A stretch of DNA of 7,112 bases, from contig JANYAA010000413.1 in NCBI GenBank assembly GCA_025355255.1, forward strand, positions 1 to 7,112, written 5' to 3'. Origin of the DNA: Chloroflexota bacterium (GTDB taxonomy: Bacteria > Chloroflexota > Limnocylindria > Limnocylindrales > CSP1-4). The position numbers and the translations under genes were made by a program. Positions 1 to 5,980 of the stretch are shown piece by piece. Below the pieces are notes generated by a model. That model was not told where the DNA came from, made no database searches, and saw nothing but the letters and a program-made list of their open reading frames with translations. Each line of letters begins with the position of its first letter. Position 1 is the first letter of the stretch.

Positions 1-686
1 ACCTCGTCCGCAATGAGCAGGACGTCGAATTGGTGGCAGAGCTGCTGGAGTCCGTCGAAGTAGCCGGGCTCCGGCGGGATGACGCCGCCCGCGCCGATGA
101 CCGGCTCCGCGATGAAGGCTGCAATCTGGGCGCCGCGCTTGGCGAAGAGGGTCTCGATCTCGTCGAGGTCGTGCGCGCCAACCTGGATCGTGTCCGCAAC
201 GAGCGTCCCGTAGCCCGCCTTGTTCAGCGGGATGCCCGCGAGGCTCGTGCCCAGGGCCGCCATGCCGTGGTAGCTGTGCTCGCGCGAAACGATGATGCGC
301 TTGTCTGGCTTGCCCATCACGTCCCAGTACCGGCGGGCGAGCTTGCCCGCTGTCTCGATGGATTCCGAGCCACCGCTGGTGAAGAACACTGCGGCGTCCT
401 CCACCGGAGCGATCTTGGCGATTCGGGCCGCCAGCTGGATCGTCGGCTCCGTCGTGTAGGCGCCGAAGCTCGAGTAGGCCGCGAGGCGCTTCATCTGGGC
501 CGCTGCGGCATCGACGATCTCGTCGCGGCCATAGCCCAAGGCCGCGTACCAGAGGCCGGCGGTGGCGTCGAGGTAGTCCCGGCCTTGCGTGTCGGTGATC
601 CAGGCGCCTCTCCCCTCGCGGAAGACGACTTCTGCATCCTTGACCTGGTGCATGTCGGCGAAGCCGTGCCAGAAGCTCGTTGTCAC
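1..686 (-). CDS. Class III PLP-dependent aminotransferase, N-terminal part
   Basis: The gene is cut by the left edge after 228 complete codons; the family is usually about 430-460 residues. Visible landmarks of fold-type I class III aminotransferases are the N-terminal GRDYLDATAGLWY stretch (36-47), the cofactor phosphate-binding TSGGSES segment (103-109) followed by GKLARRYW, the HSYHG motif (137-141) whose aromatic residue stacks on PLP, and AEPVIGAGGVIPP (193-205). IADE at the cut end carries the Asp (227) that contacts the pyridine nitrogen. The Schiff-base lysine lies off the window. The family moves an amino group from an amine, omega-amino acid or amino acid to a keto acid in the cytoplasm. 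The N-terminus resembles the broad 'aspartate aminotransferase family' that includes omega-amino acid:pyruvate enzymes, but the substrate cannot be read here. The GTG start at 686 is chosen because GAGG sits 6 bases upstream; an in-frame ATG at codon 12 is less likely. Confidence 0.93.
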   Translation of the reverse strand, partial: MTTSFWHGFADMHQVKDAEVVFREGRGAWITDTQGRDYLDATAGLWYAALGYGRDEIVDAAAAQMKRLAAYSSFGAYTTEPTIQLAARIAKIAPVEDAAVFFTSGGSESIETAGKLARRYWDVMGKPDKRIIVSREHSYHGMAALGTSLAGIPLNKAGYGTLVADTIQVGAHDLDEIETLFAKRGAQIAAFIAEPVIGAGGVIPPEPGYFDGLQQLCHQFDVLLIADE

Positions 687-692
687 GGGAAT

Positions 693-696
693 CCTC
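693..696 (-). promoter_or_regulatory. Shine-Dalgarno site of the aminotransferase gene
   Basis: On the minus strand GAGG is followed by six bases and then GTG. This decides the GTG start at 686. It also marks the gene as one with a 5' leader, unlike several neighbours that appear leaderless. Confidence 0.5.
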
Positions 697-720
697 GGGA
701 GGGTGCTGGGGAATGCCCCG

Positions 721-726
721 ATGCTA
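721..726 (-). promoter_or_regulatory. Candidate -10 box (TAGCAT) of the aminotransferase gene
   Basis: TAGCAT on the minus strand fits the TAnnnT -10 form used throughout this window. A transcript starting about 7 bases downstream would have a leader of roughly 27 bases that contains the GAGG site. No TTGACA-like -35 element is visible at the normal distance, so the call is moderate at best. Confidence 0.35.
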
Positions 727-746
727 CACCGGGGCCGCGCCACGCT

Positions 747-759
747 CGCCCGCGGGGCG
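747..759 (-). terminator. Short GC hairpin just after the surface-protein gene
   Basis: CGCCC and GGGCG form a 5-bp stem around a 3-base loop, one base past the stop codon of the surface-protein gene (minus strand). There is no T-run. Such a short stem is expected fairly often in DNA this GC-rich, so it is only a weak terminator candidate for the two-gene operon. Confidence 0.2.
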
Positions 760-760
760 G

Positions 761-2071
761 CTAGACCGTGGGCGTGCCGCTCTTTGGGGGCGGCCCCTGT
801 ATGAACCCGCGTGGGGGGTCGGGTGCGGCCGCGGCGGGCGCCTCATCGATGACGGACACCGGCGTCTCGGACCTGCCAACGGTGCGAACCGGTGCCGTGC
901 GCTCCCTGATCCCCTCCACGGGCGAATGCGCGTGGGCCTCGGTAGGGTGCAGCGGCTGACCACGCGCCCGCACCTTTCGAGCACCTGCGCGCACGAGGAG
1001 GAGCGCGGCGGCGAGCCCCAGGAGTCCGGCGAGGATCGCGAGGATCTCCTTCCATGGGGCGATGACCAGCAAGACAGACGCCTCAGCCACAGGTGCAGAC
1101 AGCCCCGCCACGACGCTGGTGGTCTGCACCGTCACGCGCACCACGCCAAACGCGGGCAGGTGCCAGGCGGGCTGCGGGGAGGCCGCCGGAAGATCGGTTG
1201 CCATGACTTCGGTCACCACCTGACCCGGCAGGACGACACGCACCGCGCTGTCGACGGCACGTGCAAGCATGCCGTCGTCGTGCACAAAGGGCAGCCAGCC
1301 AAACGGCCCAAGCTCGAAGATGCGGAACGCCGTCGCGGTCTCGCCCACCGCATCGCTGTTGTTCTCGTAGCGCCACGTCAAGGTCGCCGGCCCGTGATCG
1401 AGCAGCCGCCGCCACGGGTCTGCCAGATAGCTGTCCAACCCGGTCCACCGCACACGGGACACCGCCAGCCCGTCGGCCGCCAACAGGGGCGCGGCCGCCG
1501 CGACCGCCGGGGCGGCAGCCGCGTCCGGGCCGGTGATGACGATGCCTAACACGCTCACCTGTGCCTGACCAGCAGGTCCAGCGTCAACCGCCGCCTGCTC
1601 AGCCGTGACCACCACCACGCCCACGCGTGGCTGCTCAAACGCCGGCGCTCGAGCGCTCACCGTGACCGTGAACGTGACGATGTCAAAGCCCGGCCGGTAG
1701 TCGAAGGCGTTGCCGGTCAGGACGACCACGCCGCGGAGGCTCCAGTCCGTGGAGCCCAGCGGCGCGCGGACCGGGTTGCCATCGGCGCCAAGCGCCACAT
1801 CGGCCAGCGTTGCCGTGACCCGCACGCGGAACGGCGCCACAACGCGGATGCTGAACTGGCCCGAGGCCGAACCCGCGCTGATTGGCCCCTGCAGCACCAT
1901 GCGGCCCGGGCCAACCGACAGGTCGATACCGTCCGACTGGGCGCTGCTGGCGCTCACGAGTGCAGACGCGGCGCCGGTCCACGCGGCAGGTGGTTCCTCA
2001 GCAGAGGCCCGCTGGACACCCAGCTGCAGGACGACGAGGAGCGCGAGGACGACGCGCCCAGACAGCCCCAT
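761..2071 (-). CDS. Secreted, C-terminally membrane-anchored surface protein, DUF916/WxL-associated-like
   Basis: This 436-residue protein has an N-terminal signal peptide: hydrophobic core VVLALLVVLQLGV at about 7-19, and a likely signal peptidase I site after ASA at 24. Beta-rich extracellular segments follow at about 45-180 and 205-335. A transmembrane helix lies at about 341-361, and a basic, Pro-rich cytoplasmic tail of about 70 residues completes it. The phrase IAPWKEILAILAG just before the helix resembles the 'PWK' junction I recall at the end of DUF916-type WxL-associated surface proteins, and WRYENNSDAVGETA looks like the core of an immunoglobulin-like domain. These are resemblances from memory; no search was run, and the function is unknown. 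The longer reading frame (to 2179) would add 36 Arg/Pro-rich residues, overlap the upstream gene and bury the signal peptide, so ATG 2071 is the start. It lies 4 bases after the stop of the MetE-like gene, suggesting co-transcription and translational coupling. GGAGG sits 15 bases upstream, longer than usual. Confidence 0.85.
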   Translation of the reverse strand: MGLSGRVVLALLVVLQLGVQRASAEEPPAAWTGAASALVSASSAQSDGIDLSVGPGRMVLQGPISAGSASGQFSIRVVAPFRVRVTATLADVALGADGNPVRAPLGSTDWSLRGVVVLTGNAFDYRPGFDIVTFTVTVSARAPAFEQPRVGVVVVTAEQAAVDAGPAGQAQVSVLGIVITGPDAAAAPAVAAAAPLLAADGLAVSRVRWTGLDSYLADPWRRLLDHGPATLTWRYENNSDAVGETATAFRIFELGPFGWLPFVHDDGMLARAVDSAVRVVLPGQVVTEVMATDLPAASPQPAWHLPAFGVVRVTVQTTSVVAGLSAPVAEASVLLVIAPWKEILAILAGLLGLAAALLLVRAGARKVRARGQPLHPTEAHAHSPVEGIRERTAPVRTVGRSETPVSVIDEAPAAAAPDPPRGFIQGPPPKSGTPTV

Positions 2072-2075
2072 GACC

Positions 2076-3224
2076 CTAGTTCGAGGCCTCCGGCTCGGAG
2101 CGGTGAGCGGGCTTGGCGCCCCCCTGGCCCGAACCTGACTTGGCCTTCGTGGCCTGACGCCGCGACTCCCGGTTTGCAATCGCTGGCATCGATCGCGGAT
2201 CCGCGATGGTGTTGGGGTTCAGCCCGGCCGCAACCGCATCGGCAGGCGACATGGTCGCAAGCGTGGCGGCCCGGGCCAGCTGTGCCATCCCGGCACGCAG
2301 GCGCTCCGCAGTGTGCCCGGTGGCGGGCTGCGCGTTCGCGAGCCCGATTCGATCAAACCCGCGCCCGTTCGCCGATGCCGCGTAGTGGGCCGCCCAGACA
2401 AGCTGTGGCGTCTGGTCGGTGCTGCTCTGGTCCGTCAGCGATAGGCCCCCGGCGACGATCCCCCGGTCGCCCGGCGCCTCGCGCACAAGCCGCCAGCTGT
2501 CGGGGCCATCGATCAGGTCCACCAGCACCGACTGCCACGGCGGGCCAAACACGGTGCGCCAGCCGATGCCGTCCGCGTTGCCGCCGGTGAGCACCAGCAT
2601 CGCGTGCATGCCGGCGGCCTGGGCCAGCAGGCGCGTACCGGCCGCGACAAAGAGGGCGCGCTCCGCGTCATCGTCAGCCATGCGGACGGCCTCGGGCTCC
2701 TCGACGAGGATCACCGGGCAGCCAGCAGCGGCGAGTGCGCCAACCTCGTCCGCTAGGGCATCCGCAATCGCGAGCGCCACATGGTAGCGAGCCTCGTCTT
2801 CGCGCTCCTGCACAGGTGGGGTCTCGCCCGCATCGACCGCCTTGCGTACCGCCTCGTCAGTCACGCGGCGCGCAAGCGTGTACGGGCCCGGGATGGACTG
2901 GGCAACAGACACCGCCCCGCCCTCCTCCACAAATGCAGCCGAGGCCTTCCATGCGGCCACCAGCGGCCCGTCCTCACCGGTCTGTTTGGCTGCGACGGCG
3001 CCCAACACAACGCCGGCCGGATCGGCCCAGCGGACGTGCCCGTCTGTCACCAGCGCGAGACCGGCTTCGATCTGCGCCGTCAGCACGTCAGCGGTGTGCT
3101 CGGCAACGGCCGCGTCCAGCTCCGCAGGCTCGGCGCGACCGGCGGCAACGTCGGCCTCAAGTTCGGCCAGGTTGGTCCCATCGGCCGTAATGCGGGGCCA
3201 CGCACCGTGCAGCATCGCGAACAT
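2076..3224 (-). CDS. MetE/UROD-fold protein lacking the methionine-synthase zinc cysteines
   Basis: This 382-residue cytoplasmic protein looks like the catalytic barrel of cobalamin-independent methionine synthase and its short relatives. LVTDGHVRWADPAG (58-71) matches the 'TDGE' strand, IPGPYTLA (111-118) the family 'PGP.T' motif, and GCPVILVEEPE (168-178) the 'G...IQ.DEP' strand. In true MetE the zinc that activates homocysteine is held by an H-x-C pair and a C-terminal Cys. Here the H-x-C position reads HAM (207-209), and the C-terminal ligand region appears to read LNPNTIAD (335-342) with no Cys. The only Cys in the protein is at 169, in the barrel. It is therefore probably not a methionine synthase; a methyltransferase-like or non-catalytic role is possible. 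The last 30 residues are a Lys/Arg/Ser/Gly-rich tail. ATG 3224 is preferred because a TAGGAT box lies 7 bases before it. ATG 3215, with AGAGG 10 bases upstream, is the alternative. It is the first gene of an operon with the surface-protein gene. Confidence 0.82.
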   Translation of the reverse strand: MFAMLHGAWPRITADGTNLAELEADVAAGRAEPAELDAAVAEHTADVLTAQIEAGLALVTDGHVRWADPAGVVLGAVAAKQTGEDGPLVAAWKASAAFVEEGGAVSVAQSIPGPYTLARRVTDEAVRKAVDAGETPPVQEREDEARYHVALAIADALADEVGALAAAGCPVILVEEPEAVRMADDDAERALFVAAGTRLLAQAAGMHAMLVLTGGNADGIGWRTVFGPPWQSVLVDLIDGPDSWRLVREAPGDRGIVAGGLSLTDQSSTDQTPQLVWAAHYAASANGRGFDRIGLANAQPATGHTAERLRAGMAQLARAATLATMSPADAVAAGLNPNTIADPRSMPAIANRESRRQATKAKSGSGQGGAKPAHRSEPEASN

Positions 3225-3231
3225 GCCTCTG

Positions 3232-3237
3232 ATCCTA
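3232..3237 (-). promoter_or_regulatory. -10 box (TAGGAT) of a likely leaderless MetE-like gene
   Basis: TAGGAT on the minus strand is followed by exactly 7 bases and then ATG 3224. RNA polymerase normally initiates about 7 bases after the -10 hexamer, so the transcript would start at or next to the A of ATG. The same geometry recurs at three other genes in this window. No -35 match is visible. Confidence 0.55.
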
Positions 3238-3256
3238 CCGTGCGCCGGGGCTTGGG

Positions 3257-3262
3257 TATGAT
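3257..3262 (+). promoter_or_regulatory. Candidate -10 box (TATGAT) of the ECF sigma factor gene
   Basis: TATGAT is the best match to the housekeeping -10 consensus seen in the window. It lies in the divergent gap between the MetE-like and sigma factor genes. A start near 3270 would give a leader of about 61 bases that ends in a strong Shine-Dalgarno site. No good -35 is present 16-18 bases upstream. Confidence 0.4.
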
Positions 3263-3270
3263 CCCGTGGT

Positions 3271-3286
3271 CACGTGGCCGCACGTG
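3271..3286 (+). repeat. Paired CACGTG palindromes in the sigma factor leader
   Basis: CACGTG occurs at 3271-3276 and again at 3281-3286, 10 bases start to start (about one helical turn), separated by GCCG. As DNA this could be a two-site operator just downstream of the predicted transcription start. As RNA the copies could pair to form a 6-bp stem with a 4-base loop. Single CACGTG sites also occur inside genes here (for example near 1258 and 3804), so chance is not excluded. Confidence 0.3.
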
Positions 3287-3320
3287 CGCCTTTCCGAGAG
3301 GGCGCCAGCATCGCGTGGAC

Positions 3321-3326
3321 GGAGGA
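3321..3326 (+). promoter_or_regulatory. Strong Shine-Dalgarno site deciding the sigma factor start
   Basis: GGAGGA is followed by four bases (ACCT) and then GTG at 3331. It is the strongest ribosome-binding site in the window. It argues for GTG 3331 over the upstream in-frame GTG 3274, which lies inside a CACGTG palindrome and has no comparable site. Confidence 0.7.
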
Positions 3327-3330
3327 ACCT

Positions 3331-3951
3331 GTGACGGAAGCCGATGAAGCGCAGGCCAAGCGGCGCGCTGAGGATCGGGCGCTGCTGGAGCGGATCGTCG
3401 CCCGTGACGAGCGGGCGGTTGAGGAGCTGTACCAGCGCTACTCGGGGCCGCTCTACTCGCTTGCCTATCAGGTCACCGGCGGGGAGCGGTTTGCCCAGGA
3501 CGTCGTCCAAGAGACCTTCGTGGCGGTGTGGAAGGACGCGGCCCGCTTTGACCCATCAAAGGGCGCGGTGTCACCGTGGCTGTTCTCGCTGGCGCGTCAC
3601 AAGGCCATTGACCTTGTCCGGCGCGAGGCCAACGTCCGCAAGCGCACCGTGGATGCGGATCTGGAGCTGGAGATGGCTGAAGACGACGTGGACGACGAGG
3701 CCTGGATGCGCATCCGGCGCGACCGTGTGCGGCTGGCCATTGCCGAGCTGACGCCGCTGCAGCGCGAGGCGTTGCAGCTGGCGTTCTTCAACGGGCTGAC
3801 GCACGTGGAGGTCGCCGAGCAGTTGGAGATCCCGCTGGGCACAGCCAAGACGCGGATCCGCAGTGCATTGCTGCGGCTGCGGGACCTCTTGGGCGATTCG
3901 GTGTCGGAGATGCCCGGTATACCAGGGTCGATGGCCGGGGGTCTGGCCTAG
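3331..3951 (+). CDS. RNA polymerase ECF-subfamily sigma-70 factor
   Basis: From GTG 3331 this is a 206-residue two-domain ECF sigma factor. Region 2 (about 24-101) includes ELYQRYSGPLYSLAYQVTG, the DVVQETFVAVWKD helix (57-69) that contacts core polymerase and the -10 element, and WLFSLARHKAIDLVRRE (83-99). An acidic linker (about 108-125, rich in Asp and Glu) joins it to region 4 (about 134-188). There ELTPLQREALQLAFF leads into the helix-turn-helix THVEVAEQLEIPLGTAKTRI, which reads the -35 element. It directs RNA polymerase to an unknown regulon. After region 4 there is a 17-residue Gly/Met/Pro-rich tail. ECF genes often sit in an operon with their anti-sigma gene, but the next gene is a convergent rhomboid and no zinc-binding anti-sigma protein is seen. 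The nearest membrane proteins are the divergent operon's surface protein and that rhomboid protease; any partnership with them is speculative. Confidence 0.95.
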   Translation: MTEADEAQAKRRAEDRALLERIVARDERAVEELYQRYSGPLYSLAYQVTGGERFAQDVVQETFVAVWKDAARFDPSKGAVSPWLFSLARHKAIDLVRREANVRKRTVDADLELEMAEDDVDDEAWMRIRRDRVRLAIAELTPLQREALQLAFFNGLTHVEVAEQLEIPLGTAKTRIRSALLRLRDLLGDSVSEMPGIPGSMAGGLA

Positions 3952-3975
3952 CCTGCTGCTCGCGGCCTAGCCTGC
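3945..3975. repeat. 12-bp direct repeat carrying the stop codons of two convergent genes
   Basis: GGCCTAGCCTGC occurs at 3945-3956 and 3964-3975. The CTAG core of the first copy supplies the TAG stop of the sigma factor (3949-3951). The CTA of the second copy is the reverse complement of the TAG stop of the rhomboid gene (3967-3969). The two genes are separated by only 15 bases and no obvious stem-loop terminator lies between them. Confidence 0.6.
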
Positions 3976-5208
3976 GACGGCCCAGGTGGCCGAGCCCACC
4001 ATCCAGAGCGCCGCAAACACGAGCCCCAGAGCGATCAGCCCGACGATCCGTAGTCCGCGGGTACCCGCTTCGCCAAAGGCCGGCTCGGTTGTGCCCGCCT
4101 GCGCCCCAGCCCGGCGCCAGAGCGAGCGCAGCGTGGGGACACCCGCGGGCGGGACCATCGCGCCCAGCCAAAGGCCGGTGACGAGGCCGCCGATGTGGGC
4201 CCAGTTGTCGATCCCGGACACGCTCAAGCCAAAGACGAGGTTGATCGCGATCAGCGGGACCAGCTGGCCCATCACTGAGCGGGAGGCTCCGTCCAGCACG
4301 GGCCGATGGATGTAGTGGGCGGCGACGAGCAGGCCGATGAGGCCAAAGATGGCGCCCGACGCCCCAACCCCAAACCGTTCCGCCGAGAAGGCGAACGTCC
4401 CGAGCGATCCGCCCAGGGCCGTGACCAGATAGGCGATGAGGAACAGGCGGGCACCATACAGCCGCTCCGCGATGGGTCCCACAATCCAGAGCAGGTACAT
4501 GTTGAGCAGCAGGTGAAGCGGCGCGAGCGGGCTGGTGAATGGGGCGTGCACCAGGGTGACGGTCCACAGGCGCCACAGCTCGCCCGCGGCGATACCTGCC
4601 TTGTCAAGCGCAAGGATGTCGATCAGACCGCCGCTGGTCTTGCCCGCGCCGACACCAAGGTCCGCCAGCCCGGAGATCACCACGGTGATGCCGATGATGA
4701 GGGGCGTGACCACCTGCCCGCGGCCGGTGGACCCGCGCGCTTTGGCAAAGTACTTGGCGGCGCCGCGCTGATCGCCCAGGTCCTTGCTCAGCCAGCCGAG
4801 GCGGCTCTGGATCTCGGCCTTGTCCTGCGCCGGCGCCCGACGCTGGGCCTCGCGATACGCGGCATGGGCACCGGGAATGTCGCTTGCGCGGACCCGTGCG
4901 CTAGCGAGCTCGCGCCAGGCCGCGTACGTTGCGGGGGTCTCCGGGAGGCGCGTAACCTCGGTCCAGTACGCGATTGCGGCAGGCTCGTCGTCCAGCCGGT
5001 GGAGCGCCTGCCCAAACCCGAGCATCGCGGCGGCGGTGACAGCGGGATCGTCGAAGCCGATCACACGCTGGTAAAGCACTGCAGCTTCGCGATAGTCGGC
5101 CGTCGACATGAATGCTGCGGCCTGGTCGAGGGCTGCGAGGGCCGCGGCGCGCGTCAGCGGGCCGGACTGCGCCAGCAGCTCGGCTGGGCCCGGTATCGGG
5201 TTGGTCAC
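3967..5208 (-). CDS. Rhomboid-family intramembrane serine protease with N-terminal TPR-like domain
   Basis: This 413-residue membrane protein has two parts. Residues about 20-160 are soluble and helical with TPR-like repeats (ADYREAAVLYQRVIGFDDP, DEPAAIAYWTEVTRLPE, DIPGAHAAYREAQRRAP). Residues about 165-410 form the rhomboid membrane core: WRLWT (212-216) before the loop, HLLLN (232-236) as the HxxxN motif, the nucleophile in GASGAIFG (Ser 284), and the catalytic His 338 in NWAHIGG. Both members of the Ser-His dyad are present, so it should be active. Rhomboids cut single-pass membrane proteins within or next to the membrane; the TPR part may recruit substrates or partners. GTG 5208 is the start; the overlapping ATG at 5210 reads straight into TGA. 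No Shine-Dalgarno site is seen, but a TACTCT box lies 7 bases upstream, so the mRNA is probably leaderless. It is transcribed divergently from the SRAP gene and converges on the sigma factor gene. The substrate is unknown. Confidence 0.94.
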   Translation of the reverse strand: MTNPIPGPAELLAQSGPLTRAAALAALDQAAAFMSTADYREAAVLYQRVIGFDDPAVTAAAMLGFGQALHRLDDEPAAIAYWTEVTRLPETPATYAAWRELASARVRASDIPGAHAAYREAQRRAPAQDKAEIQSRLGWLSKDLGDQRGAAKYFAKARGSTGRGQVVTPLIIGITVVISGLADLGVGAGKTSGGLIDILALDKAGIAAGELWRLWTVTLVHAPFTSPLAPLHLLLNMYLLWIVGPIAERLYGARLFLIAYLVTALGGSLGTFAFSAERFGVGASGAIFGLIGLLVAAHYIHRPVLDGASRSVMGQLVPLIAINLVFGLSVSGIDNWAHIGGLVTGLWLGAMVPPAGVPTLRSLWRRAGAQAGTTEPAFGEAGTRGLRIVGLIALGLVFAALWMVGSATWAVAG

Positions 5209-5215
5209 ATGGTCG

Positions 5216-5221
5216 AGAGTA
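5216..5221 (-). promoter_or_regulatory. -10 box (TACTCT) of the likely leaderless rhomboid gene
   Basis: TACTCT on the minus strand is followed by exactly 7 bases and then GTG 5208. There is no Shine-Dalgarno sequence in the short space before the start. The spacing places initiation at the G of the start codon. The box lies 36 bases from the opposing -10 box of the SRAP gene, so the two divergent promoters overlap in their upstream parts. Confidence 0.5.
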
Positions 5222-5257
5222 CCGGAGGTCCCGCCCGGCAGCCTTTGAATGCAGTTG

Positions 5258-5263
5258 TAGACT
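5258..5263 (+). promoter_or_regulatory. -10 box (TAGACT) of the likely leaderless SRAP gene
   Basis: TAGACT is followed by exactly 7 bases and then ATG 5271. No purine-rich ribosome-binding site fits between them. TTGAAT occurs at 5245-5250 but is only 7 bases from the hexamer, too close to be its -35. Confidence 0.55.
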
Positions 5264-5270
5264 CGGGCGC

Positions 5271-5936
5271 ATGTGCGGCAGGTTTGCGCAGGAGCGGCCC
5301 TCGTCGGAGCTGGCGGTCATCTTCGGGGCCGAGGATCTGGCCTCCTCCCAGAGCGCCCGGTTCAACATAGCGCCCACTACCGAGGCACTTGTCGTGGTGC
5401 AGCGCGAGGAGCAGCGAGCGGTTGTCCGGTACCGCTGGGGGCTCATCCCGCCCTGGTCGGACGATCCGCGGATCGCGTCGAAGACGTTCAACGCGCGGGC
5501 CGAGACCGTGGCCACCAGCCCCATGTTTCGCGACGCGTTCCGCAAGCGCCGCTGCCTGGTGCCCGTAGACGGGTTCTACGAGTGGCGCAAAGAGGGCACG
5601 AAGCGGCACCCTATGCGCATCCTGGACGCCTCTGGTGCACCCTTGGCATTGGCCGGGCTGTGGACCGGGCGGCAGGACCCTGAGTCGGGCGAATGGCGGC
5701 GGACGTTTAGCATCGTGACCACCCGGCCCAACGAGTTCATGACCTCCATCCATGATCGGATGCCGGTGATCGTCCCGCCCTCCGGATGGGCGGCATGGCT
5801 TGACGCAGGTGCGGATCCGGTCGAGGTGCGGGCGATGCTGGAGTCGTCCGAGGATGTGGCGCTCTCTGCGTACGAGGTCTCGGAGCTGGTGAACAACGTG
5901 CGCAACGAAGGGTCAGATCTGGTGCTGCCAGCCTGA
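5271..5936 (+). CDS. SRAP-domain abasic-site DNA-protein crosslink protein (HMCES/YedK family)
   Basis: This complete 221-residue SRAP protein carries all the hallmark residues. MCGRF at the start exposes Cys 2, the nucleophile that forms a thiazolidine crosslink with abasic sites in single-stranded DNA once Met 1 is removed. Asn 32 lies in FNIAPT, followed by RWGLIPPW (55-62), FNARAET (73-79), the active-site Glu 104 in GFYEW, and His 161 in HDRMPVI. The family shields abasic sites at replication forks from error-prone processing. The reading frame is open upstream to 5112, but ATG 5271 must be the start because Cys has to be residue 2. A TAGACT box 7 bases upstream predicts a leaderless transcript that begins at this same ATG. 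The gene is divergent from the rhomboid gene and converges on the PfkB-like gene. The symbol yedK is used for the E. coli member; orthology was not tested. Confidence 0.96.
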   Translation: MCGRFAQERPSSELAVIFGAEDLASSQSARFNIAPTTEALVVVQREEQRAVVRYRWGLIPPWSDDPRIASKTFNARAETVATSPMFRDAFRKRRCLVPVDGFYEWRKEGTKRHPMRILDASGAPLALAGLWTGRQDPESGEWRRTFSIVTTRPNEFMTSIHDRMPVIVPPSGWAAWLDAGADPVEVRAMLESSEDVALSAYEVSELVNNVRNEGSDLVLPA

Positions 5937-5953
5937 GGTTCATCTCGCCGTGG

Positions 5954-5980
5954 CTCCCGCGGTTCGGCGCACCGCGGGAG
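5954..5980 (+). terminator. Perfect 10-bp GC hairpin downstream of the SRAP gene
   Basis: CTCCCGCGGT (5954-5963) and ACCGCGGGAG (5971-5980) are exact reverse complements around a 7-base loop. The stem begins 17 bases after the SRAP stop codon. There is no T-run on either strand, so it is either a T-less terminator, plausible for a GC-rich genome and for two converging genes, or the first stem of the larger structured element that begins at the next base. Confidence 0.5.

Noticed and set aside
30..764. Long forward open frame over the aminotransferase region
   Set aside because: It is antisense to a clearly conserved aminotransferase, has no family motifs and is Arg/Val/Gly-rich in the way of GC-rich shadow frames.
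3274..3330. Upstream GTG as sigma factor start
   Set aside because: No ribosome-binding site, and it lies 11 rather than 7 bases from the TATGAT box; GTG 3331 has GGAGGA at ideal spacing.
5245..5250. TTGAAT as a -35 box for the SRAP gene
   Set aside because: Only 7 bases separate it from the TAGACT -10 box; about 17 are needed.
4306..5370. Forward open frame of about 350 codons over the rhomboid gene
   Set aside because: It is antisense to the rhomboid core, whose catalytic motifs are intact, and it runs into the SRAP gene; no recognisable protein.
5112..5936. Longer N-terminus for the SRAP protein
   Set aside because: The extra 53 residues are Arg/Gly-rich and would bury Cys 2, which must be the N-terminal residue after Met removal.
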